DNA from: Euleptes europaea
Taxonomy: Eukaryota > Chordata > Lepidosauria > Squamata > Sphaerodactylidae
Direction of reading: 5' to 3'
Assembly (NCBI RefSeq): GCF_029931775.1
Contig: NC_079331.1
Coordinates: 25,235,720-25,299,719, forward strand
Length of the DNA: 64,000 bases
Shown here: one piece after another, positions 20,801-32,245 of the stretch
Numbering within the stretch: position 1 is the first letter of the stretch
How the letters are laid out: each line of letters starts with the position of its first letter
Notes under the pieces: generated by a model
Databases searched by the model: none
What the model was told of the DNA's origin: nothing
Seen by the model: only the letters and a program-made list of their open reading frames with translations
Position numbers and translations under genes: made by a program

Positions 20801-23800
20801 AGAGGAGCCTGCAGAGGTACTAGCATTGCCAAACGTAGCCCTACTCACGTAGTTGGCTTCTAGATCCGGGTGGTTCTTCTCAATTCCGTCGTCCAAGATG
20901 GAGATGACGATGCCTCGGCCGGTGTAGCCCTGTCGCCAGGCCTCCCGCACATTCAGGTCCCGCTGGTTCCCGTTAGACTGAAGGAACAGGCAGCAGCCCG
21001 ATCACCACGACCTTCAGGGCACGTCGCCATGCCACAGCCCTGGCCCTGCCCCGCCTGCAGGGGCCCCAAGGCACCACATCCACACACACCCCACAGAGAA
21101 AGGAGCAAAGGCAACTCTTCTCCAGGCCTCAGAGGAGACAGCAGAGATGATGGCGGGAGGCACTCTGCTCAATTGAGCCATGGCCAGCGCTCTCTGCAGA
21201 CTTCCCCACCTCCACTCGCTGGTCCATCGTGGGCACCTGGACTGTCCGGGCTACACAGCGCCGGGTGCCCTCACCACTGCTCTGCCCCGGCCAAGTCCCC
21301 TGTTGGAAACTCCGTGCCGGCAACCTCTCTGTTCTCAGCAGAGACCCCTCTGGACCAGGAAAGAACGGCTGCAAGGGAGGCTCCCTCCGAGGCAAGGGCT
21401 TGGCTCTCTCTCCAAAGGGGCCCAAGCCCCACAGGGCCACAGACTCAGAGGAAACGCCACTCTGCCCCACTTGTACTCAGGAGCCCAAGAAAGGGCAGGG
21501 CTGTGCTCGCGAACCGACACTAATCCCAAGGGCAGGGAGGGAGGAATTAGCTCGGCAGGAGGGAAGGAGGCCACGACGAACCGCAGGAAGGTGCTGTTGG
21601 GCTTTGCCATAAGGGCAGAACCCCATCCCCAGCAGCCCAGAACCCCCAACCTTGCTTCAGGACTATGCTGCCGTGTGGCTCCAACCAGGACAGATGGCAA
21701 AGAACTGTCTCTGCAGGGCCTGCCTCCGTGCCACGTGAACCCACACCCCGCCTTCACTTACCAGGTACCACTGCTGAGGGAACTTGGGGTCTGTCGGCTC
21801 CAGGAAGACATCTCGTTTCTTCCGCCTCTTTGCCACCTGCTGCTCCAGCCAGTACACCTGAGGCGGGGGTGGGGTGAAGAAGGTGCTTAAGGGAAGGTGG
21901 GCAGCACCTCTAGCCTCTTTCAGTCACACCAGCCTTCGGGAGCACAGGTCTTCTGTGGCCCTTCAGGGCTTGGGAGACCCTGCGCAGGAGGCCAGCCAGG
22001 TCCTCCCAATGCAGAGAGGAAGCGAGGGTCTCCCAGGCCCTCGTTTAGGGGTCCAGGCCAAGCAGCGCCTCAGCAGACTCCAGGACAAGCAAATGGGAGG
22101 CACAAGGCCCCAGGCCTCCACGGCAGCCATAACTAAATGCCACTAACACTGGTGACTGACAGTTGCTAAACTGCATATACCTTGTTTCCCCATTTTAGAA
22201 AGTCAACTCACATGGGAATAAACAGAATGTACTGAACACATGCTGATGCCTCCCCTCATTTCTGAGACCTGAACATTGGACAATGTTTCCTTGACTGCAC
22301 CACACCTCCGAAGACTGCTGACAGTCGCCGCTTTTGCTGTATTCCCTCCCCAGACTGGGAGATGGTGAAGGCAATTTATTCTCAGGGTCCACCTGATCCT
22401 TCAGTGCCTCTGACAATAAGAGGTTGTTCCTACCAGGCCTGCCAGGTGTTTCTATCGGTACCCACCCAGTTCTGCTCAGCAGACTGAGGGCTGGTTGAGT
22501 CCCCTTATGACTGGGCATGCCCCTCTTCTGAACAGCTGGGGCATCCGTGCCTCTTTGACCTTTCCAGCAGCCCTGGGTTGGAGCCCCTCTGGTGTAGAAG
22601 GAAGGGGCAGGGGGCAGACCACTGGCTGCTTCTCAGCCGGAAAGAAGCTGGCCCTCAGGCTGGCTGCTGTTCCGCAGAGCTTTCTTCCCCAGCCCCAAAC
22701 AAAGCCAAGCATCCCTTGCCCAGTCAGCTGAAAACCAACCTAACGGAACACCTCAGCAACATCCTCACCAGAGGACAGGTCTGCTCCATCAGTGCTAGGC
22801 AGGGCTTGGGGCCCAGACCAAAGGCAGGGCAGGCAAGAAGCCTTGGCCCAGATCACGAGAACCTGTCTCAAGGGCCAGAAGCAGCTTCCATGGCAGCAGC
22901 CACGCTGGCCAGAGCAGACCGAGTCCCACCCACTTGCCGACACACTCACCTGGGGCTCCCTGCTCAAGGAGCTGCGCCAGGACTGGTGGGGGGAGAGCGA
23001 CCGCTTCGCCACAGCTCGGTGGCAGAGGAGGTAATAGTCGCCCAAGATCTGGAAGGAGGGAGGAGCAGGTCAGACCAGGCAGCACCAGCCAAGGCTCCAC
23101 CGCAACTGGCGGGTGAGCTACTCTGAGGGCCAGAGCTGGAAGCCACGATGCCAGAGGGAAGGAGAGGGGCTGCTTCCCCCAGCCCAGAGCCGGCCCTCTC
23201 CCCCTCCGCCCCCCCCAGCAGGCCACAGGGACGGAGGCTCTGAGCAGGTCTGAACACAAACCTCCCCGAAGAAGAATCCCGTGACGAAATCAGAGCAGCA
23301 GCACCACCACCACCTCCACAAGTGACCCCCCCCCCAGCACGTGGGCTGGTTTGAGGGGCGACGGCCCCGCTCAGGTCTCGGGCACACTCCCTCGAACTCT
23401 AACCCTTGCCCACTTCAGACACAGATGGAGATTCTGGGGCTGCATATGCTCCAGTGCAGAGGGAGAGGAGGGCCACGGAGCCTCCCAAATGATACCTTTA
23501 AAAATCTTCCTGCACCTGCTTCTCAGAGAGAAGCCCCCGCGCTGCCAATTCATTCCCCACAGGCTCGAGGGGGAGAAGTGAAGAGTGAAGAGGGAGGTTA
23601 AGGAGTAGAGAACCAGGAGGAGAGCTGGACCTGGCATCCCCACCCCAGGGAGGGCTGGCCGGCCGTGGCCCTGCAGGGTCTTTCCCAGCCCCGCTGCCTG
23701 AGAGGCTCAAAGGACAACATGAGCCACACTATGCTGAACTCTGGGGGAAACAAGGCAACCCTAACTCTCCCCCCGCCTGCCCCACAACCCAGCTATCAGC

Positions 23801-26800
23801 TGGAACACACTCCTTCATATGCCAAGGAGGAAGGGGGTACATGGTGGCCGGCAACGGGGGTGCCAGCGCAAGCCCCCTCCACACACAGAGGGAGGGGCAA
23901 GAACACCCTCCCCCGCGGGCCTCTGTCTCTCCGTGGAAAGAAGCAGCTCCTCCCTCTCCAGCCCCCCTCCCACCAGGCATGTCCACAAAGGCTGCCCTGA
24001 GACCCAACAGCAGCCCAACGCGGCAGGGAGAAGCGCAGAGCCTCCAGTTACTCAGCTCAGAGCTGCCTGTCCACTGCCAGCCACAAGAACAGCTGGGCTC
24101 CCAAGCAAACTGCTGCCTCCAGGAACCGCCCCAGGCCACCCAGGGCAGCAGCCTTGCCCCAGAGAGGAGCCAGCAGTGGAGGGCTTCATTCGCCACAGTC
24201 CCTTTCCTGGGAGGCTTCCGTTCTGGTGGTGGAAGGAGGCCGGGCGGAGAGGCAGAAATGGAGGCGGGCAGGGGGGGGGGCTCGGGCAGGTTCTAGGCTG
24301 CTGCCACCGTGTGAGCAGCGCTGGGACAACCGACAAGAGCCAGGCCCAGCCCAAAGCAGGGCCCGGGCATGGCAGGGGGCCAGAGTGCAGCACAGCACTG
24401 CCACGGATCTGGCCAATTCACTCCCCCCTCCTGCCTCTCCAGAGCCCCAGGAAAAAACGGCAGGGCTAAGGCACAGGACGGAGGCTTTCTCCTCCCAAAT
24501 GAGAGAGAGAAGAGGGGCGGGAAGGAGAGACGACAGTGGTATGTATTTTTTCTCCCTCTCACTAAATGACTGGACCACGCTCCTAGCTCTCAAGACAACC
24601 TGGTGCTCAGGTTGCCAACTTCTAGGAGAGCTCCTGAAATTATAACTTGTTTCCAGAGTACAGAAACCAATCCCCCTGGAGAGAATGGCTGCTTTGGAGG
24701 GTGGACTCTACGGCATTATGCCTCACTGAGGTCCCTCCCCAAATCCCAGCCTCCCCAAGCTCCACTCAAATCCCCAGGTATTTTCCAACCCACAGTTGGC
24801 AACCCTACATCTCACCCACCCTTCCCCACTTCCCAAGACATCCTTGCAGGAAGAGAATATTGTCTAGGCCACAGCGGCAGAAGCCCTGGGACGCCAAACC
24901 CTGGGGCACACAGAAAAGTGAGCAAGATGCCACGGATGTTCAGGTTGCCAAGATGGTCCCAACAGCACTGAGGACAAGCTGGCCGAGGGAGAGCAGAGCT
25001 GAACACAGAAGGAGCAAAGAGGACCTCTGGCTCAGACTGCTTCGGAAAGGACGCTGGAGACACCTGAGGAGGGGGAGGGAGGGTCCTAGCCTCCTGGGCA
25101 AACTCACAATCCAAGCCATCACAGCGACCTCCCACCAGCACCCTGTTTGTTCCTCACTGGCTGCCCCATCAGCACCAGGGGGCCTGGCACAGACACCAGG
25201 GAGAGGGACACTTCTGGAAATGCTGATGCCAGGGAGAAGAAAAACCACCCTGCCTCCTTTTTACTGGAAAAATAGCAGGCATTTTTTTTGGAGGGGAACC
25301 ATATCCAATATTTACTTAGCCTAAACTTTTTGTTCCCGTTTATAACTTCTTTTAAAAAAAGGTAAAGATCCCCTGTGCGAAGCACTGGGTCATTCCTGAC
25401 CCATGGGGGTGACGTCACATCCCGACGTTTACTAGGCAGACTTTGTTTTACGGCAGGGGTGGGGAACCTTTTTTCCACCAAGGGCCATTTGGATATTTAT
25501 AACATCATTCCCAGGCTATACAAAATTATCAACTTAAAAATTAGCTGACCAAGCCCCAAGCAGGCAGCTGCCCCAGATGACCCCCCTGCGCGTGGGCAAG
25601 CAGCAGGCATCCAACTGGTGGCGCACTCGACCACCTGGTGGCACCAGCCGGGCATAGCCATCCAGCTGCACGCCAGAGTTGCTCCTGCTCCGCATGGTTG
25701 GGGCCGGATTCTATAGCTGGCTCCTACTATCTCTGCCTGCAGGGATGAAATGAGGACACACTGGCTAAGAACTCCCCCCCCCCCACGCATTCTGTCCCTG
25801 CCCTCTTTAACCCCTCCATTGTCACCACTTCTGCCCCCAGCCCTCTTGTAGTACAGAGGGAATACGTTTCTCCACGGCCCTGGTGGGAAAGTGTTAATGC
25901 AGTTTCTTGGGCGGTCCTAGCAGCTCCATAGCTAACAACTCTTCTGCAAGGGGGGAAAAGGTTCTTTTCTCGGCAAAACAAACTCACATCTGCCTTGAAC
26001 AGAGGCTATTCCTGTCTGCGGGATGGGGGGGGGGCGGATCGCCAGTCTTAGATCCTTCTGAGCTAGAGATCTGCCAGAACCCACGAAGGGCCAGACCAAA
26101 TGATTTTGCGTGCCTTAAATGGCCCCTGGGCCTGACGTTTCCCACCCCTGTTTTACGGGGTGGTTTGCCATTGCCTTCCCCAGTCATCTTCCCTTTACCC
26201 CCAGCAAGCTGGGTATTCATTTTACTAACCTCAGAAGGATGGAAGGCTGAGTCAACCTTGAGCTGGCTACTTGAAACCGACTTCTGTCGGGATCGAACTC
26301 AGGTTGTGAGCAGAGCTTTTGACTGCAGTACTGCAGCTTACCACACTCTGCGCCACAGGGCTCCTATAACTCTCTTAGCATAAATAATTGTGCTATTTGG
26401 CAGAATTATGAAACTCTTAAATATAAGATACTTTGATTTCTACAAGAAAACATTTGAGTACACCCACTACTAAAGAGGAGGTTGCAACCTGTTCAACTTT
26501 CTACTACATTAGCAGATAACACTTTTTGTCATTTGAGAGGTAAGAAAAAATGAAAACAGAAAACGGAATTTTGTAGCAAAGGACGTTTTGTCTGCACAGA
26601 CACAGAGTCTCATGCAGTGATAAGATGCACACAGCTCATCTGAAGGCTCACTTTGTAAAACTGACAACACTGAACTTCTGAGGTATTTTATCATCATAAA
26701 TATATTAACTGCGGAAAATTAGCCACATCTGAACAATAAATATGCTATATACTGTACAAATGATCATTTGCTAATACTGTGGATTGAAGATTTTTATGCA

Positions 26801-28679
26801 AGGCGTACTGCCTATTATGAGTGTGATTTGTCTAAAAATATTTCCAAAGAAGAAAATATTTTGTGGAGTGCTCCCCAAAATGTTAATTTTCCAATTAGCA
26901 AAATGAGAACAAGTTTTCTGAACCCCCTCCCCCCTCAGCTCCACACTTCCTCCTTGGGCCCCCTGGGCCTTCATCTCTCCAGTCAGGCCGGTGTGCCAGG
27001 CGCTCACTCGCCCCTGCACTCAAATAATGAACAAAACTCAAGCCGTGCCTGGAGAGCTCTTCCTCTCTGGCAGGGAACCAGGTGACGTCTCGCCTCTTCT
27101 CCATCCCTGTCTCTGCAGGAGGCTGGCATCGTCCTGACCCAGCCCTGTCCAATGTGGGCACTGAAACCCAGATCGGTCCCATGTTAACGGCATTTCCTGC
27201 GTGCCAGCAGGCATCAGTGCCCACGTCTTCCCCTCCAGGCTTCAGCCAAGGGAGGCTGGCGCACAGCTCGAGCCCCAAGAGAGCAAAGTGGGGCTGCAGG
27301 AAGCACCAGCCGGGAAGAAGCAGCCCTGCTCTGGGGCAGGAGAAGAAAGCCCCAGGCAAGCACCACCCTTTTCAATGGGCAGGACTCTCCAGCACCATCC
27401 CGGTCAGTGCAATGGGCATCTCAACACCTGCTGCCAAACCAGCCGGCAGTGGTGCTGCAACAGCACAGGTGGGCCAAACGCCCACACCACAAACAGCCAC
27501 TGGCGAGGCCCTCTCGCCGGGGTGCCGGCATCACCCTCCAGCTTATAGGGGAGATGATGCACTCACGCCTAAGCAAAACACAGAGCAGTGACTCTGCAAG
27601 CAGGGGCAGTACCTGTGGACTCTGCGCCCCCCACTTCCGAGTGGGAACCTGCCCCACTCCGGCCGGAGAGGGGTGGCAACTATCCCCACACAAGGGCTGG
27701 AAGCTCCTACAAAGCACAGAGCTCAACACCGAGGCTCACAGCCCACGCTTGTTTTTTTTCCTTTCTAAAATTGTTAGTGACGTCATCTCTCTGAGGGGAA
27801 AGCCTCCGCGCCCCTGTGCCTTTAGCCCTGCCATTTTTTCCTGGGGCTCTGGAGAGGCAGGAGGGGGGAGTGAAGGGGTCAGATCCGTGGCAGTGCTGTG
27901 CTGCACTCTGGCCCCCTGCCATGCCCGGGCCCTGCTGTGGGCTGGGCCTGGCTCTCGTCGGTTGTCCCAGAGCTGCTTGCACGGTGGCAGCAGCCTAGAA
28001 CCTGCCTGAGCCCCTCCATTTCTGCCTCTCCGCCCGGCCCCGCCTCCTTCCACCACCCCTGCAACGAGAATGGAAGCCTCCCAGGAAAGGGACTGGGGCA
28101 AGCCCAAGCCCCGGCCTGCTCTGCTCATTGGAGGCCCTTTTGCTGTCTGAGTGAACTTGTAATTCTAATCCATCTTGAGTGACAGTGAGAAAGCAAAACT
28201 ATAAATGAAATTAATAGTAAATGTACAAATATATAAATACGTGTGTATACGTGTGTGTGTGTGTGTGCGTGTATGTATTTTAAAGCTTCATTGTCTGCGT
28301 AAGGGAGACAACGTCAGAATTTGCTACTTGCAACCACAAATCCCAGTCCTGCTTCTGAAGGCAGCCCCACCCCCTAAGTCCGCTGTCGCTCAAGGGGGTC
28401 CTTCCCCTCCCGGCAGACAGCCCCCCTCCTCTCCCATCCAGCCTCCTTTGCTGCGCATCAGCCCCAGTACCTCTCGTACCCCAGAGAAGCAGCACTCACC
28501 TGGCCAAAGTTCACGAAGCCATGCTTGCTGGCCAGCCTTTCCACTTCCTGGGGCCCGGCAGGTACCTGCACAGCCCAGGTGTTGGTGTAGATATGCTGGC
28601 CCACCACGTCCCTGACCAAGAGATCCAGAGCCAGCACCAAAGTCCACAGCAAGAGCAACAAAGGTGGCCTCAGATCCAT
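14886..28679 (-). CDS. FURIN: Furin, proprotein convertase
   Basis: Furin cleaves secretory precursors after Arg-X-Lys/Arg-Arg in the trans-Golgi network, cell surface and endosomes. Coding exons: 28500-28679, 22950-23048, 21762-21857, 20849-20977, 20060-20136, 19759-19847, 19368-19540, 19073-19285, 18883-18983, 18658-18761, 18444-18561, 17500-17679, 17289-17413, 16599-16715, 14886-15424; 779 codons (human 794). The order is signal peptide; prodomain with primary autocleavage site R-K-K-R before DVFLEP and secondary site HRAVAKR, keeping the pH-sensor His; subtilisin fold with Asp in [11 protein letters not shown], His in RHGTRCAGE, oxyanion Asn in ASGNGG and Ser in GTSASAP; P domain; Cys-rich repeat; transmembrane segment [17 protein letters not shown]; tail with YKGLP. 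The acidic cluster reads GPEEEEGE and lacks the two CK2-site serines of mammalian furin. The ATG at 28679 aligns with human Met1. Confidence 0.97.
15690..15905 (+). mobile_element. 5S-rRNA-derived SINE in FURIN intron
   Basis: The sequence 'cagatctcagaagctaagca', 'gggtcagccctggttagcac' and 'accagggaatacc' follows vertebrate 5S rRNA through its internal promoter (A box, intermediate element, C box). After it comes a SINE body ('aaggcaatggcaaaccacct', 'gatggcactttacacaca'). It is too divergent to be a 5S gene. Confidence 0.85.
24191..24497 (+). repeat. Inverted duplication, left arm
   Basis: From 'cagtccctttcctgggaggc' to 'acaggacggaggctttctcc'. The reverse complement of 27797-28102 matches it over its length with scattered substitutions and small indels, clearly above 85 per cent by eye. 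Contains 'ccgggcatggcagggggcca' in both arms. Confidence 0.85.
24608..24806 (-). mobile_element. MITE-like repeat, copy 3 (FURIN intron 2)
   Basis: Minus-strand copy of the 200-bp family: begins 'caggttgccaacttctagga', has 'gagagaatggctgctttgga' in the middle and ends 'cccacagttggcaaccctac'. Ends are mutually inverted. Confidence 0.65.
25361..26365 (-). mobile_element. tRNA-headed SINE split by a hAT insertion
   Basis: Minus-strand reading starts at 26365 with a tRNA-like head: 'ggagccctgtggcgcagagt' and B box 'gagttcgatcccgac'. The body follows ('ggcaatggcaaaccac') and continues beyond the insertion at 25361-25453 ('gtgacgtcacccccatgggt'). The two halves 26151-26365 and 25361-25453 are contiguous once 25454-26150 and one target-site copy are removed. 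Confidence 0.85.
25454..26150 (+). mobile_element. Non-autonomous hAT DNA transposon
   Basis: 697 bp bounded by inverted ends 'caggggtggggaacc' and 'cgtttcccacccctg'. It is flanked by a perfect 8-bp target-site duplication TTTTACGG at 25446-25453 and 26151-26158, the hAT signature. No transposase frame is evident. Internal positions near 25500 and 26090 repeat the 'aaat-ggcc' subterminal motif. Confidence 0.9.
26370..26930. other. AT-rich block in FURIN intron 2
   Basis: A sharp compositional shift to high AT inside a GC-rich intron, with several AATAAA and poly-A-like words on both strands. No terminal repeats or coding signature recognised. It may be an old insertion of unknown class. Confidence 0.4.
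27797..28102 (-). repeat. Inverted duplication, right arm
   Basis: Inverted partner of 24191-24497, 3.3 kb away within the same intron. The two arms could pair in the FURIN pre-mRNA and form a long duplex. Whether it is a local duplication or two copies of an uncatalogued dispersed repeat cannot be told from one window. Confidence 0.85.
28237..28275. repeat. GT-rich microsatellite
   Basis: Alternating gt/ac-type tract with 'acgtgtgtatacgtgtgtgt' followed by 'gtgtgtgcgtgtatgtat', within FURIN intron 2. Confidence 0.8.
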
Positions 28680-28858
28680 GAAAGCCAGGAGATGGGGGGG
28701 GGGGGGGAGAGGAAGACCAGGGGAAGCCTCAAAGTGGGCCCTTGCTCTGTCCGGCAAGGCCCCAGTCAGTCCGAGGCAGCATGGGGCAGCAGCTCACGGA
28801 GACAGGAGCAGGGTCAGAAAAAGCAGGAGCTTCCCCACTGAAGCCACCTGCGCAGCAC
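28500..28858 (-). other. FURIN: FURIN exon 2 with 5' UTR and start codon
   Basis: Acceptor TTTGTCCCCAG ends at 28859, so exon 2 would start at 28858, giving a 179-nt 5' UTR piece before the ATG at 28679. The exon ends at 28500 with CAG before GTGAGT. The UTR part includes a long pyrimidine run (around 28693-28707 as G on the plus strand), which might itself serve as a nearer polypyrimidine tract. Confidence 0.5.
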
Positions 28859-29799
28859 CTGGGGACAAAGGTAAACGGTCAGACCCTGGACAGGCCCTGC
28901 AAAAGCACACAGAAGCACAGTGTCCTGTACCCACCCCAAGGGTCAGTGTGCCTTCCAAGGGAGCATGCCCACCCCCCCAGCCACCATGCTCATGAGCACT
29001 CCACAGCAACACCCACAGCATAAACAGCCTCTGCTCCGATCCCTTTGCTAGAGGAGGGGAGAGTAAACGCTTCCCACCGAGGTGAAGACATGAAGCTGCC
29101 TTGTATGAGCCTTGTGGGCAAGCGAGCGCAAATGCCCATGCGATCCACGTACAGCGTACGCATTGTTTTCCTTTTTACACGGTGTGGAGTAATGCATTGC
29201 ACAGACAGCTCAGCTTGTGCCTGAAGTCCCACATTCATCCAGGTCCTGGGCGGGGCTTCATTTGTACAGTGTTGACTCTTGCTGACAAAGAAAGACGTAC
29301 GCGCAGGGGTGTGCTGCGTGAGCAGGCCACTGAATCAGCCCACCCGTCCACAGAGGTCCGTCTCGTCCCTGGAGCCCAGCGGCGGCCTTTCCCATCGCCC
29401 CCTTCCTGATCCTTTTAATGGGAGATGCCGGGGAATGAAGTGGGAAGGCCGGCAGTGGAGGCCTGCAGACTGGCACTGGGTTGTTTGAAAGGACTTGTCT
29501 CCCGCCAGCTCTGCAGGGTGGGTGGGCGGGCAGGGAGGGCCCACGGGAGGTCGCATCCCCTGGGACCCCCGGAAACGGCCCTTCCCGGCCCCCTCAACAA
29601 GCCCTTGGCTAGGAGGGCGCTGTGCTGAGGTGGGGCTGCGAGGCTGCGCAGCGCCTCTCCCCTTGGGCGCTGTGCCCTCCATCCGTCCGCCCTTGGCCCC
29701 CACGAGCACCCCAAGGCTGCCCCTGCTGGGGCGCCAGGTCACCCGGGGCCCATGGCGGCTGGGGGGAGAGCTGAACCAAGGCCTCCAACTACCTGACTC

Positions 29800-31050
29800 C
29801 CATCCCTGAAGAGTGGGCCAACCAGCCCTGCGGGGCAGGGGGTGTACGGGGGTGGGGGCGCCGACCTCGGACGCCTCCTGGCGCTCTCTCCACCCAGGCT
29901 ACCTCGCCGGGTTGTTGTGAGCCTAAAGGCCCTGGGGGGGAGAGAGAGAGCGAGCGAGCGGCCGGGCAGCCCCCCCTCCCCCGGCCTGGGGGGGGCAGCC
30001 CGGCAAAGCCCGCGCCCGACGAGGCGCCCCCGCCAGGAACTCAAGGGGGGGGAGGAGGGCTGGGAGGAGAGAGAGGCCCCCGCCAGGAGGAGCAGACCCC
30101 CCCCCACCACCACCAGGCCTTCCCGGCAGCCCCCCCCCACGCGCCCAGGCCCACCTCGCCGGGGCGGCCTTCTCAACCCCTCCTCCTCCTCCTCCTCCTC
30201 CCGCCACTCCACGCAGGAGGCGGCGGCGGGGGGGGGGCCTCTGCCCGCCCGGCCTGAGCTTCGAAGCGGACAACCGCCCCCCCCGCCTGCCCCCCCCGCC
30301 TGTCTCTCCCCGCCGCCGCTGCCTGTGGGGCGCCAGGGGCGCGTTGCAGGCCCGAGCGGCGGGTGGGTGGGCCGCAGGAGCCCCACCGAGCGGCAGAGCC
30401 CCGCTAGGCCCCGGGGGGGTGGGTGGGGGGTGGGCGGATCCTTACCTGCCGCGCGGGGTCCGGGGGGTGGGGGGCGCCCTCCCTCCGGCGGCCCTCCGGT
30501 GGTCCTGGGGCAGCGGGAGAGCGAGAGCGAGAGCGAGAGAGCGGCCCCGAAGGCCAAGGTCGCGCTCGCTTCCGCCCCGCGACTCCGCCTGCCTTCTCCC
30601 GCCGGGCCGCGGCTGGCTGGCTGGCCGGCTGGCCGGCTGAGACCCCCCTGCCCTGGGCGGCTGTGGGGAGAGCGCGGCGGCGGCGGCGGCGGCGTCTCCC
30701 CGGCGGGAGCAGGAGGGCTACAGGGGACGGGGACGGGGACGGGGGGGGCAGCAGCCGGCCAACCGCTTGTTGACGCCGAGGGAGGGAGGGAGGGAGGGGC
30801 GGGGCCTCTGCTGCACGCCACGGAGGGAGGGGAGGGGAGGGGAGGGGAGGCTCTGCGCGGCGGCGGCGCCGGCGGCCCTCCCACCGACCCACCCACCCGC
30901 ACAAGGTCAAGGGGCGAGGCGAGGCGAGGCGGGCCCGGCCGCAGCAGACACTGCGCGGGACTTCCGCGTCGCCCTGAAAAGACTCCCCCCCTCTCCCACT
31001 CCCCCCCCGGCCTAACCCGGGCGCCTGGAAGGGGGGGCTCAGAGCCCCCA
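29800..31050 (-). promoter_or_regulatory. FURIN: FURIN CpG-island promoter and non-coding exon 1
   Basis: Dense CpG and GC-box sequence. A consensus donor on the minus strand (GCGGCAG before GTAAGG) ends a likely non-coding exon at 30446; its 5' start is probably between 30700 and 31000. A GGGGAC tandem at 30725-30745 and GGGA runs near 30780 can form G-quadruplexes. Long open frames on both strands here are the expected artefact of extreme GC content. Mammalian FURIN also uses GC-rich promoters with non-coding first exons. Confidence 0.6.
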
Positions 31051-31380
31051 CCCCCCTGGATCAAGGTGCCCGCAGGGAGGGAGGGGGTGTGGGGTGGGGG
31101 AGAGACCAGAGGAAGCCTTGCTTCCCACAACCCCGAGTCCAGCGGTGGGACTCCCCGCCCCAGGATGTGGGGATGGCCGCCAACTTGACTGGGGGAGGGG
31201 ACGTGGCCGGGGAGGGGGGAGGCTCGTGGCCACGAGTCGGGAGGCCTCTCTGTTCTCTCCAGGGCCCGAGGAGCAGGCCCCCTGGTCTCGGGCGCTGGGC
31301 ACCACGGGCAGGAGGCGGCGGCTGCTGCTGCCACCCCAGTCGTCTCGCTCGTGGGCTTCCGGGAGGCCCCTGGGTGCAAC

Positions 31381-31405
31381 AGGCTGCTGCTGCTGCTGCT
31401 GCTGC
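31381..31405. repeat. CTG trinucleotide repeat
   Basis: Seven uninterrupted CTG units followed by CGC, about 0.9 kb upstream of the FURIN first exon donor. Confidence 0.85.
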
Positions 31406-32011
31406 GCTTGATGGGCCTTCTGGGCCTGATCCGGCTTCCCCTTTGTTCCGAGGCCTCCTGCGGCCTCACAAGGCAGGCAGGCAGGCAGACGTGTGCGGGC
31501 ACACAGGCACCAAGGCCCAGAAGAAGAAAGGGGGGAAGGGCCATGGCATGGTGGGGTGGGGCGGGGGGGGGAGGGAGGGCATTCTGGTGTAATCAAGAAA
31601 AGCAGAGACACCGCTGGCCACAGCCCTGGTTGGTCACTGCCTTCGTATTGCTAAACGAGTTGAAACCTGTAGACACTGCCAAGTGTAGCCTCCTTACACC
31701 TCACTACCAGACATAATGGGAACCACCACAAGAATTATTAACAAGCCTGCTCAGGTGTGCAGGAGAATCAGGCAAATAATCTTGCCAAAGGGTTTCCTTT
31801 TGCCTGCTAGAAAAAGCGAAGCAACACCCAGAGTTCTATCATGACGCTGTTCCCCTGCAAACACAGCACGCTTCTCAAATGGGAGCAGAGACTGACGGGA
31901 TGGCCGCACGGAGCAAAAACTAGCTGGTCTGCAGCACTATGAGAAGAAGAGTTTCTCTCCAGAGGGGTGACCCTCACAATCCTTCCACACCACCGCTTTT
32001 CCTTGGCAGCC

Positions 32012-32245
32012 CAGGCCAGTGTAGTGAAACAGTTTCACCGCTAGGATTTGGGAGACCCAGGTTCAAATCCCCACTCCGCCATGGAAGTATGGTGGGTGAC
32101 CGTGGGCCAGAGTCGCACGCTCAGCCTCACCTACCTCACGGGGTTCTGCTGACGATACAGTGGAGGAGAGGAGAACGGTGTAAGCGGCTTTGGATTCCCA
32201 TTTGGGAGAAAGGCAGGGCATAAATAACCAAAATAAATACAACAA
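32012..32245 (+). mobile_element. tRNA-headed squamate SINE
   Basis: Decayed head 'gccagtgtagtgaaacagtt', B-box-like 'caggttcaaatccccactcc', then 'gggtgaccgtgggccagagt' and 'tcagcctcacctacctcacg', tail 'ggcagggcataaata'. Same family as the younger copies at 61.4 and 61.9 kb. Confidence 0.8.

Larger units (their letters stand above)
23049..28499 (-). other. FURIN: FURIN intron 2 (5.5 kb), repeat-filled
   Basis: The largest FURIN intron. It holds an inverted duplication (24191-24497 and 27797-28102), a MITE-like copy, a tRNA-type SINE split by a hAT element, an AT-rich block and a GT microsatellite. The remaining GC-rich sequence (23.1-24.2 and 26.9-27.8 kb) shows nothing I can classify. Reptile introns of this gene are expected to vary mainly here. 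Confidence 0.7.

Noticed and set aside
26290-26365. tRNA gene
   Set aside because: The tRNA-like head belongs to a SINE and has no full cloverleaf. The same applies to the heads at 61.4 and 61.9 kb.
29739-31611. Very long open frames (up to 600 codons) on both strands
   Set aside because: They lie across the FURIN CpG island, overlap each other in several frames and show only low-complexity Pro/Arg/Gly/Ala text. High GC removes stop codons by chance.
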